Positions 16,173-26,664 are shown, numbered from the stretch's first letter. The stretch is 64,000 nt of DNA from an uncultured Lachnospiraceae bacterium (GCA_910588215.1 CAJUQJ010000009.1:74003-138002), one strand, 5' to 3'. The notes: a model not told the origin generated them from the sequence alone. Translations and numbers: made by a program.

Positions 16173-17489
16173 CTACACCGTTTCCATCCTATAAACTTTC
16201 ACGCCATGTGCCGGCACTTTGGCTGCGATCCTGCCGGATACCGTACCGCACTCCTCTTTCTCCCAAAGTTCATACAATGCCGCCTCCTCTGCTTTCTCCA
16301 ATGCAGACTCACCCAGTTCCGAAAGTCTTACTGAAATCTCTCTGTCCACATCATCCAGATTAAACAGCGCCACACAGATTCTGCCGGAAGCCTCATCCTT
16401 ATTCTTCCAGACAGCATACGTTTCTGTGCGAATCAGCTGGGTTCCCCTGCAGCTCTCCTCCATAAGTGCAAGCAGCTCTGCATTCGTCAGAAGAGACAAA
16501 GTCCAGTCATCCAACAATGTCAGCTCCGCACCGATCATCAGTGGAGAACGGAACATGCACCACAGTGTCATCATGGTCTTCTGCTCTTCCCTCGTAAAGC
16601 TGGTTTCCCGCTCACCATTGCCAAAGCCCTTGCCCAGTTTACCCAGCGGCAGCATATCGCAGTCCGGGAAGCAGCCCGCCCGCACATGGTCCTGCCACAT
16701 CTCGCAGCGCGCAAACATTGCTTTTAACAGATTCCACTCGTCCCAGAAATCATCCGTGATCCGCCACATATTCGCATACTTACAGTACTCCCAGGCCCGG
16801 TCGATCTGGGCCGGCCCCGGAGAAAGGCTTAAGACGACAGGCCGGCCACACTTCTCGATGGCCCGGTGCAGCATCCTCGTCTCCTCCCACCCCGAAAAGG
16901 GTTCCGTTCTATAAAGTCTGCTGTCGCAGATATCATCGCATTTGATGAAATCCACGCCCCACTGTGCGTACATGGCAAGCAGGGAATCATAATATGCCTG
17001 TCCGTCCTCGGTGCCGCGCACGCCGTACATATCCGGGTTCCAGATACAGATGGAAGAAGGGTCCGCGATTCTGTCCGCCGTCTCTTTTGCTCCCAGCACC
17101 GGGCAGTGCATGTGCGCCGCTTTGCGCGGGATACCGCGCATAATATGTATACCGAATTTCAACCCCAGTCCATGCACATACTCCGCCAACGGTCCGAAGC
17201 CTTTCCCACCTGCAGAGGAAGGAAATCTCGCCGGCGAAGGCTGCAGCCTGCCGTAGTCATCCATCTCAATATCGCCGAAAGGAATGTACTGGAATCGGTC
17301 TCTGACCGTTCCCGCATCATTGCTGTACCACTCAATGTCCACCACCACATACTCCCAACCAAAGGATTTCAGATGCGCCGCCATATAGTCCGCATTTGCC
17401 TTCACCTGTGCCTCGTTTACCGTGGTATCGTAATAGTCGTAGCTGTTCCACCCCATAGGAGGAGTGAGCGCAAATTTATTTTTATCCAT
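16173..17489 (-). CDS. GH27 alpha-galactosidase-like enzyme
   Basis: The 438-residue protein starts with TPPMGWNSYDYYDTTVNE, the typical opening of GH27. The nucleophile Asp is in DFIKCDDICDSR and the acid/base Asp in WRITDDFWDEW. A C-terminal beta domain follows (from about residue 350). No signal peptide is seen, so it acts in the cytoplasm. The usual substrates are alpha-galactosides, although some members act on beta-L-arabinopyranosides or isomaltooligosaccharides. The start at 17489 has GGAGG 5 bases upstream; an in-frame ATG at 17525 lacks a ribosome binding site. It follows the GH31 gene in the same direction with about 130 bp between. Confidence 0.87.
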   Translation of the reverse strand: MDKNKFALTPPMGWNSYDYYDTTVNEAQVKANADYMAAHLKSFGWEYVVVDIEWYSNDAGTVRDRFQYIPFGDIEMDDYGRLQPSPARFPSSAGGKGFGPLAEYVHGLGLKFGIHIMRGIPRKAAHMHCPVLGAKETADRIADPSSICIWNPDMYGVRGTEDGQAYYDSLLAMYAQWGVDFIKCDDICDSRLYRTEPFSGWEETRMLHRAIEKCGRPVVLSLSPGPAQIDRAWEYCKYANMWRITDDFWDEWNLLKAMFARCEMWQDHVRAGCFPDCDMLPLGKLGKGFGNGERETSFTREEQKTMMTLWCMFRSPLMIGAELTLLDDWTLSLLTNAELLALMEESCRGTQLIRTETYAVWKNKDEASGRICVALFNLDDVDREISVRLSELGESALEKAEEAALYELWEKEECGTVSGRIAAKVPAHGVKVYRMETV

Positions 17490-17616
17490 GATATCCTCCA
17501 TTCGTAATCTGTCTGTTCTCTGCATCGACCCTTGTCATTATGCAGCAAATCTCTCCGGGCGATCTCCGCGCCGTCACACATCGGATCATCCCGGGCAATC
17601 TCCACACCGTCACACC

Positions 17617-19680
17617 CTAAATCTCCCCGATCAGATATTCCTGTCTGCCATCCCGCAGGAAGATCGGTATGGTCTGAATGTCCGCTGCCACTTCATACCA
17701 CTTTCCGCCTTCATACTTCTCACCTGTCCCGGCATATACGAAGGACGCTCCGGCAGGCAGATATACGCTGCGGCTTACCGCCTTTTCATGGCAGACAGGC
17801 GCCACCAGGATATCCGGACCAAACATGTAGGCATCCTTAATATCCCAGCATACCGGATCCTCCGGGAATTCATAGAACATGGCACGCATCACCGGGGCGC
17901 CTTTCTCATGAGCATCCTGCATGACGCTTCTCGTGTATTCCCGCATCATCTCCCGGATACGAATGAACTTCACCATGATCTCATAGTTCTCTTCGCCATA
18001 GCTCCAGACCTCATTCTCCGCGCCCGTCCACTCGCGCACCTCGCCTGCCTTATTGACGATCTCCTCACCCGGCTGACGGCAGCCATGTATACGCATGACC
18101 GGGCAGAAAGTGCCGAACTGGAACCAGCGGATCAACAGTTCCTTAAATCCCGCATCATGGATATTACCGCCATGGAACCCGCCGATATCCGTGGTCCACC
18201 AGGGAATCCCGCACAATCCCATATGAATACCGGCACAGATCTGTTTGCGGAAATCTTCATAAGACGACATGATGTCTCCGGACCATACCAGCGCGCCATA
18301 TCTCTGACTGCCAACCCAGGCACAACGAATCAAATTCACGATATCTTTCTGTCCGTTCGCTCTCTGTCCTTCATAGAAAAGCCTCGCATATTCTCTCGGG
18401 TAGATATTCCCGATCTGCGCCACTGATCCAGCGTGATACCGGTAATCCGCAAAATCATATGTAGTAAACTCAGGCTCCGCTTCATCCAGCCAGAAAGTAC
18501 AGATACCAAGATCGGCATAATTCTTCCGGCACTTCTCCCACACATAATCCCGGGTACGCGGATTTGTAGGATCCATAAAGACATTGTTGCCGTGGAAGAT
18601 CATCTGCACATCCACGCCGGAATTGCTCTTCACCAGCAGCCCCTGCTGTCGCATCTCCTCATAGTTCTCACTGCGCCAGTCTACCTGCGGCCAGATGGAT
18701 ACCATTACTCTGATACCCATATCCTGAATCTCTTTGATCATAGCCTTCGGATCCGGGAAATACTCTTCATCAAAACGCCAGTCACCGCACCGTGGCCAGT
18801 GATAGTAATCGATCACCAGCACGTCCACCGGGATACCGCGCTTCTTATATTCTCTGGCGATCTGCAGCACCTGCTCCTGATTATAGTAGCGCAGTTTACA
18901 CTGCCAGAAACCCAGACCGTACTCCGGCATCATCGGTGTTCTGCCCGTCACCGCCGTGTACGCCTCTTCTATCTGCGCCGGCGTATCCCCCGCCGTGATC
19001 CAGTAATCCAGCTGTTTCGTATCCTCCGCGATCCACTCCGTAGTATTGCTGCCGAAATGAACCTCACCGATGGCCGCATTGTGCCATAAGAAACCATATC
19101 CCAGACTGGATAAGTAGAAAGGCACGCTGGCCTGAGAATTCCTGTGGGCAAGCTCCAGGTTACACCCCTTCAGATTAAATGTCTCCTGCTGGTACTGGCC
19201 CATACCATAAATCTTTTCCGCAGGGTCAGACACAAAACTGGTTTTCAGTCGGTATCCACCTCCGGGCAGAGGTCTGAAATGCCTCGCCTTCTTCTGCAAT
19301 GCACCGCCATTGGGAATTTCCTGCAGGAGCACTTCCCCTTTCTGATTGTAAAAGGTCATCTGCAGTGCCTTTCCCCAGGGGTTCACGGTAAGCTCTGCCC
19401 TGATCTTCCCGTTGGTAATGGAAGCCCGCTGCGCCTCTATGCAGATACTGCCTACGCGCTGTGCTTCCCCGCTTCCGGGGCAAGACATCGCCTTAGTCCT
19501 GTCACTTTCCGCTTCCGTCTGCGGCAAAAGCAGCGCAACGCTACCCTCCTCAATCTCCCCCAGAAAGGCCGCGCGCACCCGGAAGCTGTTCGCACCCCAG
19601 GGTGTCACCATCACAGTCTCTCCGTTTTCCCGGAAAAGCAGACTGCCGTCCTTCTCCTCGAAATACTGTAGCATACTCAT
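17617..19680 (-). CDS. GH31 alpha-xylosidase/alpha-glucosidase (YicI-like)
   Basis: The 687-residue protein has a beta-sandwich N-terminus (IYGMGQYQQETFNLKG) and a catalytic barrel. FWLDEAEPEF carries the nucleophile Asp and VWSGDI the acid Asp, in the arrangement of YicI-type alpha-xylosidases. No signal peptide is seen. It is closely similar over its whole length to the second GH31 enzyme at 29629-31656. A start at 19674 (MLQYFEE) has a better-placed AGGAGG (8 bases) than the one at 19680. With the downstream GH27 enzyme and the LacI/GH13 pair it forms an alpha-glycoside utilisation region without its own transporter. Confidence 0.88.
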   Translation of the reverse strand: MSMLQYFEEKDGSLLFRENGETVMVTPWGANSFRVRAAFLGEIEEGSVALLLPQTEAESDRTKAMSCPGSGEAQRVGSICIEAQRASITNGKIRAELTVNPWGKALQMTFYNQKGEVLLQEIPNGGALQKKARHFRPLPGGGYRLKTSFVSDPAEKIYGMGQYQQETFNLKGCNLELAHRNSQASVPFYLSSLGYGFLWHNAAIGEVHFGSNTTEWIAEDTKQLDYWITAGDTPAQIEEAYTAVTGRTPMMPEYGLGFWQCKLRYYNQEQVLQIAREYKKRGIPVDVLVIDYYHWPRCGDWRFDEEYFPDPKAMIKEIQDMGIRVMVSIWPQVDWRSENYEEMRQQGLLVKSNSGVDVQMIFHGNNVFMDPTNPRTRDYVWEKCRKNYADLGICTFWLDEAEPEFTTYDFADYRYHAGSVAQIGNIYPREYARLFYEGQRANGQKDIVNLIRCAWVGSQRYGALVWSGDIMSSYEDFRKQICAGIHMGLCGIPWWTTDIGGFHGGNIHDAGFKELLIRWFQFGTFCPVMRIHGCRQPGEEIVNKAGEVREWTGAENEVWSYGEENYEIMVKFIRIREMMREYTRSVMQDAHEKGAPVMRAMFYEFPEDPVCWDIKDAYMFGPDILVAPVCHEKAVSRSVYLPAGASFVYAGTGEKYEGGKWYEVAADIQTIPIFLRDGRQEYLIGEI

Positions 19681-19722
19681 TTCCTCCTGATCTTCTAAAC
19701 ATTCATACCCCGTATCGCCAGC

Positions 19723-20499
19723 CTATCCTAGCGCCACGTCCAATACCATCATCAACACGAACCCTGCCGCAACGCCGATGGTGCCGATATTACTGTGTTC
19801 TCCCACCTGAGATTCCGGGATCAGTTCTTCCACCACCACATAGATCATGGCCCCCGCGGCAAAAGCCAGCATATAAGACAACGCCGGCACAATCTGCTCT
19901 GCCAGCAGGATAGTGACTGCGGCGGCGATCGGTTCCACGATACCCGACAATGCTCCGTAAACAAAGGCCCGCCTTCTATCCATCCCCTCGCTTCTAAGCG
20001 GCATGGAGATGATAGCTCCTTCCGGGAAATTCTGGATAGCGATTCCTACCGCCAGCGTGAATGCTCCTGCCATCGTGATACCGGTATTGCCCAACAGCGC
20101 ACCCGCAAAAGTAACCCCCACCGACATACCTTCCGGAATATTGTGCAGCGTCACCGCCAGGACAAGCATAGTTGTTTTTTTTAAATTGGCTTCCAGTCCC
20201 TCCGGCTCCGTACTCTCCAAATGCAGATGCGGGACCAGACTGTCCAATCCTAGCAAGAACGCAATGCCACCCAGAAATCCTACGGCTGCCGGAAGCCAGG
20301 CAATTCTGCCCTGCTCTGCTGCCATATCGATGGCCGGGATCAACAGTGACCACACGGAAGCCGCGATCATCACCCCGGAAGCAAATCCAAGGAGCATCTT
20401 CTCCACCTTCTTGTTCATCTCCCGCCTCATCCAGAATACCATTGCTGAACCGAGCGCCGTCCCCGCAAACGGAATCATTAATCCAAGCGCCAACTGCAT
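19723..20499 (-). CDS. ZIP-family divalent metal transporter
   Basis: The 258-residue membrane protein has eight hydrophobic segments. The ZIP signature HNIPEGMSVG occurs in the fourth segment and NFPEGAIISMP in the fifth, which form the metal path. A short acidic/His segment (PHLHLESTEPEGLE) lies in the cytoplasmic loop. This layout matches ZupT/GufA-type transporters for zinc, iron or manganese. It follows no obvious operon partner, and no zinc or iron box was recognised upstream. Confidence 0.9.
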   Translation of the reverse strand: MQLALGLMIPFAGTALGSAMVFWMRREMNKKVEKMLLGFASGVMIAASVWSLLIPAIDMAAEQGRIAWLPAAVGFLGGIAFLLGLDSLVPHLHLESTEPEGLEANLKKTTMLVLAVTLHNIPEGMSVGVTFAGALLGNTGITMAGAFTLAVGIAIQNFPEGAIISMPLRSEGMDRRRAFVYGALSGIVEPIAAAVTILLAEQIVPALSYMLAFAAGAMIYVVVEELIPESQVGEHSNIGTIGVAAGFVLMMVLDVALG

Positions 20500-20617
20500 A
20501 TCCTCATCCTGCCTTTCACTTATTGATCAAAAATCATATCATATTACATTAGGATTTGTACACTGTATTATTTTATGCGCTTTTCCCCAAAATGGTATCC
20601 ATCCGGTCGATACTTTC

Positions 20618-21214
20618 TTACCCCAGCTCTACCAACACCGCCCGACAGGGAGCACCGTCAACACCGCCCAGATTGATCGGCGCGGCGTTCAGGAAATATA
20701 CACCTTCCTCCACATCTCCTAACCGGATGCCCTCTAAGAGGGTAACTTCTGCCCCCAACAGCTGCAAGTGCACTTCTCGTGAGTCCTCCTCCGGCCCCAC
20801 TGTCTGCGACTCATTGCCAAGCAGCAGGATCCCTGCCTCCGCGAATACTTTCGCTGCTTCCAGCGAAACCTCTGCTTTCCCCTTGAGCAGGATCCGTTTC
20901 CTGCTACGGCGGTCCGTCTCCCTGGCTTTCTGCAGGATGGTGATCGCATCATTGGCTGTAACTATGCCGGTATGCTCGGCCACATAAGCGATTCCGATAT
21001 AATGATCCAGATTCGTCTCATCTATGGTCTTCCCTTTCTCATAGAAATGAAAAGGTGCATCCACATGCGTTCCGTTATGGGCACACATGCAAAAAGCCGA
21101 TAGATTGCACTTGCCACCCTCCGAGATCCTCATGACTACCTGCTTATTCGGCGACGGATCTCCCGGAAACACCTTACTTCCAAAGATTTCCTGCGAAATA
21201 TCATAGATTTTCAT
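20618..21214 (-). CDS. cyclase-family protein (kynurenine formamidase-like metal hydrolase)
   Basis: This 198-residue protein has the HxGTHxDxPxH metal motif of the cyclase/formamidase fold in AHNGTHVDAPFHF, the opening MKIYDISQEIFGSKVFPGDPSP, and a C-terminal segment ending in GGVDGAPCRAVLVELG. Family members hydrolyse amide or lactone bonds, for example N-formylkynurenine. The substrate here cannot be told. It is transcribed divergently from the Lhr-type helicase gene, with 217 bp between them. Confidence 0.85.
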   Translation of the reverse strand: MKIYDISQEIFGSKVFPGDPSPNKQVVMRISEGGKCNLSAFCMCAHNGTHVDAPFHFYEKGKTIDETNLDHYIGIAYVAEHTGIVTANDAITILQKARETDRRSRKRILLKGKAEVSLEAAKVFAEAGILLLGNESQTVGPEEDSREVHLQLLGAEVTLLEGIRLGDVEEGVYFLNAAPINLGGVDGAPCRAVLVELG

Positions 21215-21306
21215 AGTTTTACCTCATTTCTGCTCTACTTCTATCCAATATAGCACAAAACAAAAAGAATAGCTATTGTTACGTTTCGACTTTCCTCCCG
21301 GAAATC

Positions 21307-21335
21307 TTGAAGCACAAGTCCCGTCATGCTATAGT
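21307..21335 (+). promoter_or_regulatory. promoter of the Lhr-type helicase gene
   Basis: TTGAAG (21307-21312), 17 bp, TATAGT (21330-21335), about 97 bp upstream of the helicase ATG. Confidence 0.55.
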
Positions 21336-21431
21336 AAACTTATATAGTCCAGAGCAATCCTGCTAAAGAGACGCCCCGATGCTTGTTCATCGGCGCCTGG
21401 ATCCCATCATAACGTCAGGAGTACCAACATC

Positions 21432-24400
21432 ATGCCAAATAACCAGCTTCCCAATTGCCTGCAGCTTTTCGCCCCGGATACCGCCCTCTGGTTCCACGAG
21501 ACCTTGGGCATCCCTACCCCCGTACAGGAGACCTCCTGGCCTGCCATCGCAGCCGGCTCACATGTGCTCGTGTCAGCACCTACCGGAACAGGTAAGACCC
21601 TCTCCGCCTTTCTCGTCTTTCTTGATCGCATGAAACAGCTGGCAGCCGAAGGCTCCCTGCAGCAAGAATTATATCTGATCTATGTCTCCCCGCTCAAATC
21701 ATTGGCGGCGGATATCCGTGAGAATCTGCACAGACCCCTTGCCGGTATCGGCGCGGAGTCTTCCGTCCATGTGTCCATCCGTACCGGCGATACCACGCCA
21801 AAGGAACGCCGGCAGATGATCAGAAAACCGCCCCACATCCTGATCACCACACCGGAATCGCTCTACCTGCTGCTCACCTCCAAAACCGGTCAGAACATGC
21901 TGTGCACGGCCAAAACCATTATCATCGACGAACTGCACGCACTGATCGACACCAAGCGAGGCGCCCACCTGATGCTTTCTCTGGCTAGGCTGGACATCTT
22001 ATGCGGTACATCGCTGCAGCGCATCGGCCTGTCCGCTACCATTGCCCCTCTCTCGCTGGCCGCCCGGTATCTGGCGCCGGAACCGGTCTTCGTAGCCGCC
22101 CCCTCCATGGATAAAAAGATACAGCTGCAAGTATTAGGCTCCTATGTGGACACAAGCAGACGGCGCAAAGACCCTGTCTGGCAGGAATTGTCGGAACTTG
22201 TCTATCGGTACTGTCAAGGAGTTAACAGTGTGATCGCTTTCGTGGAAGGACGCCGGTATGCGGAGAAACTTGCATATTATGTAAACCTGATAGGTGGAGA
22301 CGGCTTTGCAAGAGTTCATCATGGCAGTCTGTCAAAAGAACAGCGTGCCGAGACGGAACTGGCTCTGCGGGAGGGCAGGCTGCGTCTTCTGTGCGCCACC
22401 TCCTCCATGGAACTTGGCATCGACGTTGGTGAGATTGGTCAAGTACTGCAGGTGGGTTGTCCCCGCACCGTCTCCAGTACCATGCAGCGGCTGGGCAGGG
22501 CCGGACACAATCCGGGCCTTACCAGCGTCATGTACCTTTTTCCCCGAACAGCTGCCGAGAGCGTACTCTGCGGCATGACGGCGCAGATGGCCAGGGAAGG
22601 TCTCGTAGAAAAGACCAATCCCCCGCAGGGCTGTCTGGATATCCTGGCCCAGCATCTGGTATCCATGGCCGCTTTCAAAGGCTATGAAGTGGACGATGTA
22701 ATGCAGCTGCTTCCCCGGGCATGGCCTTTCCGCGACGTGACAAGGGAGGATGTGGAAGCCGTACTGCGGATGCTTGCCGGCGACTATGAGCATAAGCAGG
22801 ACGTTCCGGTCCGGCCGAGGATCCTCTACGACCGTCTGCACGGACGCGTGGAGGGAGACGGCTACAGCCGCATCCTGGCCATCTCTGCCGGCGGTACCAT
22901 TCCGGACAAGGGTCTGTATACAGTGCGCACCGAGACAGGGGTGAAGGTAGGCGAAGCGGACGAAGAATTTGTCTATGAGACCCGGATTGGCGACCGGTTC
23001 ATTATGGGCGCTTTTGGCTGGAAAGTACTGCAGATCGGCCGGGACACGCTGACCGTGACCCAGGCACCGGCGGAGGGAGCCAGGCTCCCCTTCTGGAAAG
23101 GAGAGATCAAAGGAAGAAGTAAAGAAACTGGCGAACATTTCGGCAGGATACTGCGCAGTCTGGAACATGCCGCCCGGGAAAGCAAACTGACTTTAGCTCT
23201 CTCTGCCCTGGGACTGGACGAATCGGCCGCTTCACTGGCAGGAGCATATCTGCAAAGGCAGATTGCCGCCACCGGTACTCTGCCCTCGGACAAGATCATC
23301 CTGGCGGAACATTTCAAAGACCAGTCCGGCAGCAGCCAGCTGATGATCCACTCCGTCTTTGGCCGCCGCGTCAACGCGCCCTTATCCCTACTGGCCGCCC
23401 AGCTGGCCGGAGATGAAATGAAGATGGAAATAGGCAGCGTAGACGAAGAGGACGGCTTCCTGCTCTATTCCTACAGCGACCAGACCATACCCGAAGGCCT
23501 TCTCACCCGAATCGATCCGGATTCTTCCCGGCGCTTGCTGACCGCTCTGCTTCCCTCTACCCCCGTCTTCAATATGGCGTTCCGCTACAACTGCGGCCGG
23601 GCGCTGATGATGGGAGCCAAAGGATCCGGACGGCACCCGCTTTGGATGCAGCGCCTGCGCAGCGCCCAGATGCTGGAACAGGTGGTCCGGGAAAAAGACC
23701 ATCCGCTGATTCGCGAGACTACAAGAGACTGTATGGAACAGTTCTGGGATGTGCAAGGTGTCCTGGAAGTGCTGGAACAGATCCGCTGTGGCGAGATCGT
23801 GGTGCGGGAAATCTACACCGAAACCGCCTCCCCCATGTCCCTGCCCCTGCAGTGGAGTCAGGAAGCGGCAGTCATGTACGATTACGCACCAACGCCCAGG
23901 AGCATTCATGCCGCGGTAGAAGAAGCCCTCCAACAGGAAAAAGAACTGCTGCTGCCCGGCAGTCAGGAGTTGGCACAAACTCAGGACAGAACCAGACTCC
24001 CGGCAGATGATAAGCAGCTCCATTCACTCCTTATGACAGAAGGCGACCTGGCCGCCGGAGACCTGGAAATCCCTGTCGAATGGCTGGAAACACTGGATCA
24101 GGAAGGCCGGGCCCTCTATCTGGAACAGGGCCTCTGGATCGCCGCCGAACATCACGAAGACTACCGAAAAGCACTGCAAGAAAACGACCGGGAAACATGT
24201 CTTGTGATCCTCCGACGGATGCTTCGCTACCGTGGCGGCGCAGATGCAGGACAGGCCGCTGCACGCTATGGCTGGAGTACACAGACTGCAGAAGCACTGC
24301 TGCGGGAATTGTGTAAGCGCGGAGAAGCAGTCTGTCATATGGGTCCTGCCGATCCCGTCTATTACCACGCGCAGCTCTACAAGCGTGCCCGCACAAAGAC

Positions 24401-25607
24401 GCTCAAAAACCGCCGGGAAGAAATCTCCACCTGTCCGCCCGCCGCCTACGCTGCATTGCTGCTCTCCCGCATCAGCCGCACGGCACCCGCGGATGAAGCG
24501 CTTTCCTATGCACTCTCATCCCTTGTCGGAACATCATTTCCTGCCGCCTCCTGGGAGGAACAACTGCTGCCGCCTCGGGTCAAGGGGTATCGTGAAAACC
24601 TGTTGGACAATTTCCTGGCAAAAGGGGAATATTTCTGGCATATGGAAGAGGGCCGTGTCCGGTTTGACCGCACCGATGACATTGACTGGGAAGGTACGCC
24701 CGCCGCATGTATAACGCCGCCGGAAGAAACACCTGTCGGAGAAGGCAAGCTTTCTGACGAAACTTTATCGGAGAAGGAATGCCTTATCCTAGAAGCGCTC
24801 TCCCGCCGGGGCGCCAGCTTCATGCAGGCATTAAACAACGTACTGCCCGGTGAGCCGCCCTACGATACCCTTCTTTCCCTAATGGAAAGGGGCCTCGTAT
24901 GCGCAGACAGCTTCCTGCCGGTGCGACAATGGCAAAACCGGGAGAAGATCAAAAGATCCGCTGTCAGACAGCGAGTCGGTGCAAGAGTAAAAGCCTTAAA
25001 TGCCGGACGATGGGATCTGGTCCGACCGCTTCGCCCTCTGACCATTCAGGCACAGATGGATCGTTGCTTTGACCGTTATCTGATCCTGTGCCGCGAAACA
25101 GCCACTGCCTGCGGTCTTTCCTGGCAGGAGGCCCTGGCTCTTCTGCGCATTCAGGAATATACCGGCCAGGTGCGCAGAGGTTATTTCGTGGAAGGTTTTT
25201 CCGGTGCACAGTTTATCCGCCGGGAAGACTTCGGCGGCATCACTGCCAGACTGCTTCATCCTGCCAAAGAACTGGTCTGGGTCAATGCCGCAGATCCCAT
25301 GCAGCCCTGGGGCAAGCTGCTGCCCCATCAGCCGGATCGGTCCTTCGCCAACCTGCCAGGTACCGCCGTCGCGCTGCACGGCGGCCTGCCTGTGATACTC
25401 TTTGAAAGGCAGGGCAAGGCACTGCGCATTCTTGATCCCTCTTTCCTGAAGGAGGCACTATATCTATTTACAGAGGAATACCGCCAGGGTCGCATTTTCC
25501 CCGACAGAAAACGAATCGTTGTAAAGGAATATCCAGCCGAAGCGGCAGATATGCTGACAGAAAGCGGATTTGTGAAAGAAATGCTGGACTATACGCTGTA
25601 CCGATGA
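21432..25607 (+). CDS. lhr: Lhr-family ATP-dependent DNA helicase
   Basis: The 1391-residue protein is a superfamily 2 helicase of the Lhr (large helicase-related) type. It has the Walker A motif SAPTGTGKT (near residue 57), DELHA (motif II), SATIAP (motif III) and QRLGRAGH (motif VI), then a winged helix and the long Lhr C-terminal region. Family members unwind DNA and RNA-DNA duplexes from 3' to 5' and are tied to DNA repair. It is a single-gene unit, divergent from the cyclase gene and convergent with cutC. Its stop codon lies inside a 14-bp inverted repeat. Confidence 0.92.
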   Translation: MPNNQLPNCLQLFAPDTALWFHETLGIPTPVQETSWPAIAAGSHVLVSAPTGTGKTLSAFLVFLDRMKQLAAEGSLQQELYLIYVSPLKSLAADIRENLHRPLAGIGAESSVHVSIRTGDTTPKERRQMIRKPPHILITTPESLYLLLTSKTGQNMLCTAKTIIIDELHALIDTKRGAHLMLSLARLDILCGTSLQRIGLSATIAPLSLAARYLAPEPVFVAAPSMDKKIQLQVLGSYVDTSRRRKDPVWQELSELVYRYCQGVNSVIAFVEGRRYAEKLAYYVNLIGGDGFARVHHGSLSKEQRAETELALREGRLRLLCATSSMELGIDVGEIGQVLQVGCPRTVSSTMQRLGRAGHNPGLTSVMYLFPRTAAESVLCGMTAQMAREGLVEKTNPPQGCLDILAQHLVSMAAFKGYEVDDVMQLLPRAWPFRDVTREDVEAVLRMLAGDYEHKQDVPVRPRILYDRLHGRVEGDGYSRILAISAGGTIPDKGLYTVRTETGVKVGEADEEFVYETRIGDRFIMGAFGWKVLQIGRDTLTVTQAPAEGARLPFWKGEIKGRSKETGEHFGRILRSLEHAARESKLTLALSALGLDESAASLAGAYLQRQIAATGTLPSDKIILAEHFKDQSGSSQLMIHSVFGRRVNAPLSLLAAQLAGDEMKMEIGSVDEEDGFLLYSYSDQTIPEGLLTRIDPDSSRRLLTALLPSTPVFNMAFRYNCGRALMMGAKGSGRHPLWMQRLRSAQMLEQVVREKDHPLIRETTRDCMEQFWDVQGVLEVLEQIRCGEIVVREIYTETASPMSLPLQWSQEAAVMYDYAPTPRSIHAAVEEALQQEKELLLPGSQELAQTQDRTRLPADDKQLHSLLMTEGDLAAGDLEIPVEWLETLDQEGRALYLEQGLWIAAEHHEDYRKALQENDRETCLVILRRMLRYRGGADAGQAAARYGWSTQTAEALLRELCKRGEAVCHMGPADPVYYHAQLYKRARTKTLKNRREEISTCPPAAYAALLLSRISRTAPADEALSYALSSLVGTSFPAASWEEQLLPPRVKGYRENLLDNFLAKGEYFWHMEEGRVRFDRTDDIDWEGTPAACITPPEETPVGEGKLSDETLSEKECLILEALSRRGASFMQALNNVLPGEPPYDTLLSLMERGLVCADSFLPVRQWQNREKIKRSAVRQRVGARVKALNAGRWDLVRPLRPLTIQAQMDRCFDRYLILCRETATACGLSWQEALALLRIQEYTGQVRRGYFVEGFSGAQFIRREDFGGITARLLHPAKELVWVNAADPMQPWGKLLPHQPDRSFANLPGTAVALHGGLPVILFERQGKALRILDPSFLKEALYLFTEEYRQGRIFPDRKRIVVKEYPAEAADMLTESGFVKEMLDYTLYR

Positions 25608-25625
25608 TAGCCGGTACAGCGTATA
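25590..25625. terminator. inverted repeat spanning the helicase stop codon
   Basis: TATACGCTGTACCG (25590-25603) and its exact reverse complement (25612-25625) flank eight bases that include the TGA. It sits between two convergent genes and may end transcription from both sides, although neither side has a T-tract. Confidence 0.55.
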
Positions 25626-25632
25626 CATGCTA

Positions 25633-26499
25633 TTACGCTTCCAATGCCTGCCTGGCCTTGGCCACGATCTCTTTGTCCGTCCGGAAAATACTGTACTCAC
25701 TCATAGCCGGAAGTCCCATGGGCACTCCTTCCTTGCGGTAGAGCATTCCACTGTCCAAGATCTTCTTGGCCGACAGATGGTAGGCCGTGATATCCGTCTG
25801 CACTCGAAACATCCTGATCACATCCGGTGTCACCCCAGCGCCCGCCATGATCTGCGGCCTTCTCTTCTGCCGCAGCTTATCCGTCGATTCCTGCAAATTT
25901 TCTGTATCCCTATCCGCCCCGTCTGTCTGCACAGGTGAGCTCTCCGGCTCTTTGCCCTGCCGCTTGTCCCCGTTGCAGAAATCTCCTGTCTGTATATCGC
26001 ACAACCGCTTAAGCAGGGGTATTCCCTTCACACAGTCACTCTCCTGCCCGGACGTCAGGATCGTATCGATCCCCAGCTCCCACGCCTGTTCATAGGCCCG
26101 TATGGGATCCGCACACACATCAAAGGCACGGTGCAGTGTGACCTTCATCCCTCCGGCAGTCTCCATCAACTCACGCATCTGCTCCATGTGAAGACTCCCG
26201 TCTTCTTTCAGACAGCCGATCACAACGCCTTCCGCCCCGGCTTTCCCGAACAGTTCCACCTCTCTCCTGATGATCCGAAATTCATGGTCTGTATAAAGAA
26301 AGTCACCAAAACGGGGACGTAGAAGCACTCTCACCGGTAAATCACAGTACGCCTTCACCTGCTCAAATAGCGCCAGGCTCGGAGATGTGCCGCCGATGAT
26401 CAGACCAGTACATAGTTCCAGGCGATCGGCACCGCCCTCTGCCGCCGCGATAGCGGACTCCACACTATCCACACAGCATTCCAATGTATAATATGACAT
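25633..26499 (-). CDS. cutC: CutC-family protein
   Basis: The 288-residue protein opens with TLECCVDSVESAIAAAEGGADRLELC and continues through VRVLLRPRFGDF and TLHRAFDV, the conserved TIM-barrel core of CutC. Its link with copper homeostasis comes from E. coli and is debated. Between the barrel strands lies a hydrophilic insertion of about 45 residues (around 185-230, rich in Lys, Glu and Gln) that typical CutC proteins lack. The C-terminal part contains IMAGAGVTPDVI. The gene converges on the Lhr helicase gene. Confidence 0.9.
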   Translation of the reverse strand: MSYYTLECCVDSVESAIAAAEGGADRLELCTGLIIGGTSPSLALFEQVKAYCDLPVRVLLRPRFGDFLYTDHEFRIIRREVELFGKAGAEGVVIGCLKEDGSLHMEQMRELMETAGGMKVTLHRAFDVCADPIRAYEQAWELGIDTILTSGQESDCVKGIPLLKRLCDIQTGDFCNGDKRQGKEPESSPVQTDGADRDTENLQESTDKLRQKRRPQIMAGAGVTPDVIRMFRVQTDITAYHLSAKKILDSGMLYRKEGVPMGLPAMSEYSIFRTDKEIVAKARQALEA

Positions 26500-26664
26500 A
26501 ATGATACCTCATTTCCTACTCCACTACTTGCGTCACTGATAAAACTCGCAGATCCCGCAAGCTTTCACCTGAATCAGCACTTCTCATCTGTTTGTTCCTC
26601 CCATATACTGTCTGCGCCCATATCCATCCTGATAAAAGCATACTGTCTTGTTTACTTGCTATTT

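Noticed and set aside
22332..23168. Minus-strand frame inside the Lhr helicase gene
   Set aside because: It lies wholly opposite conserved helicase motifs and has no start signal.
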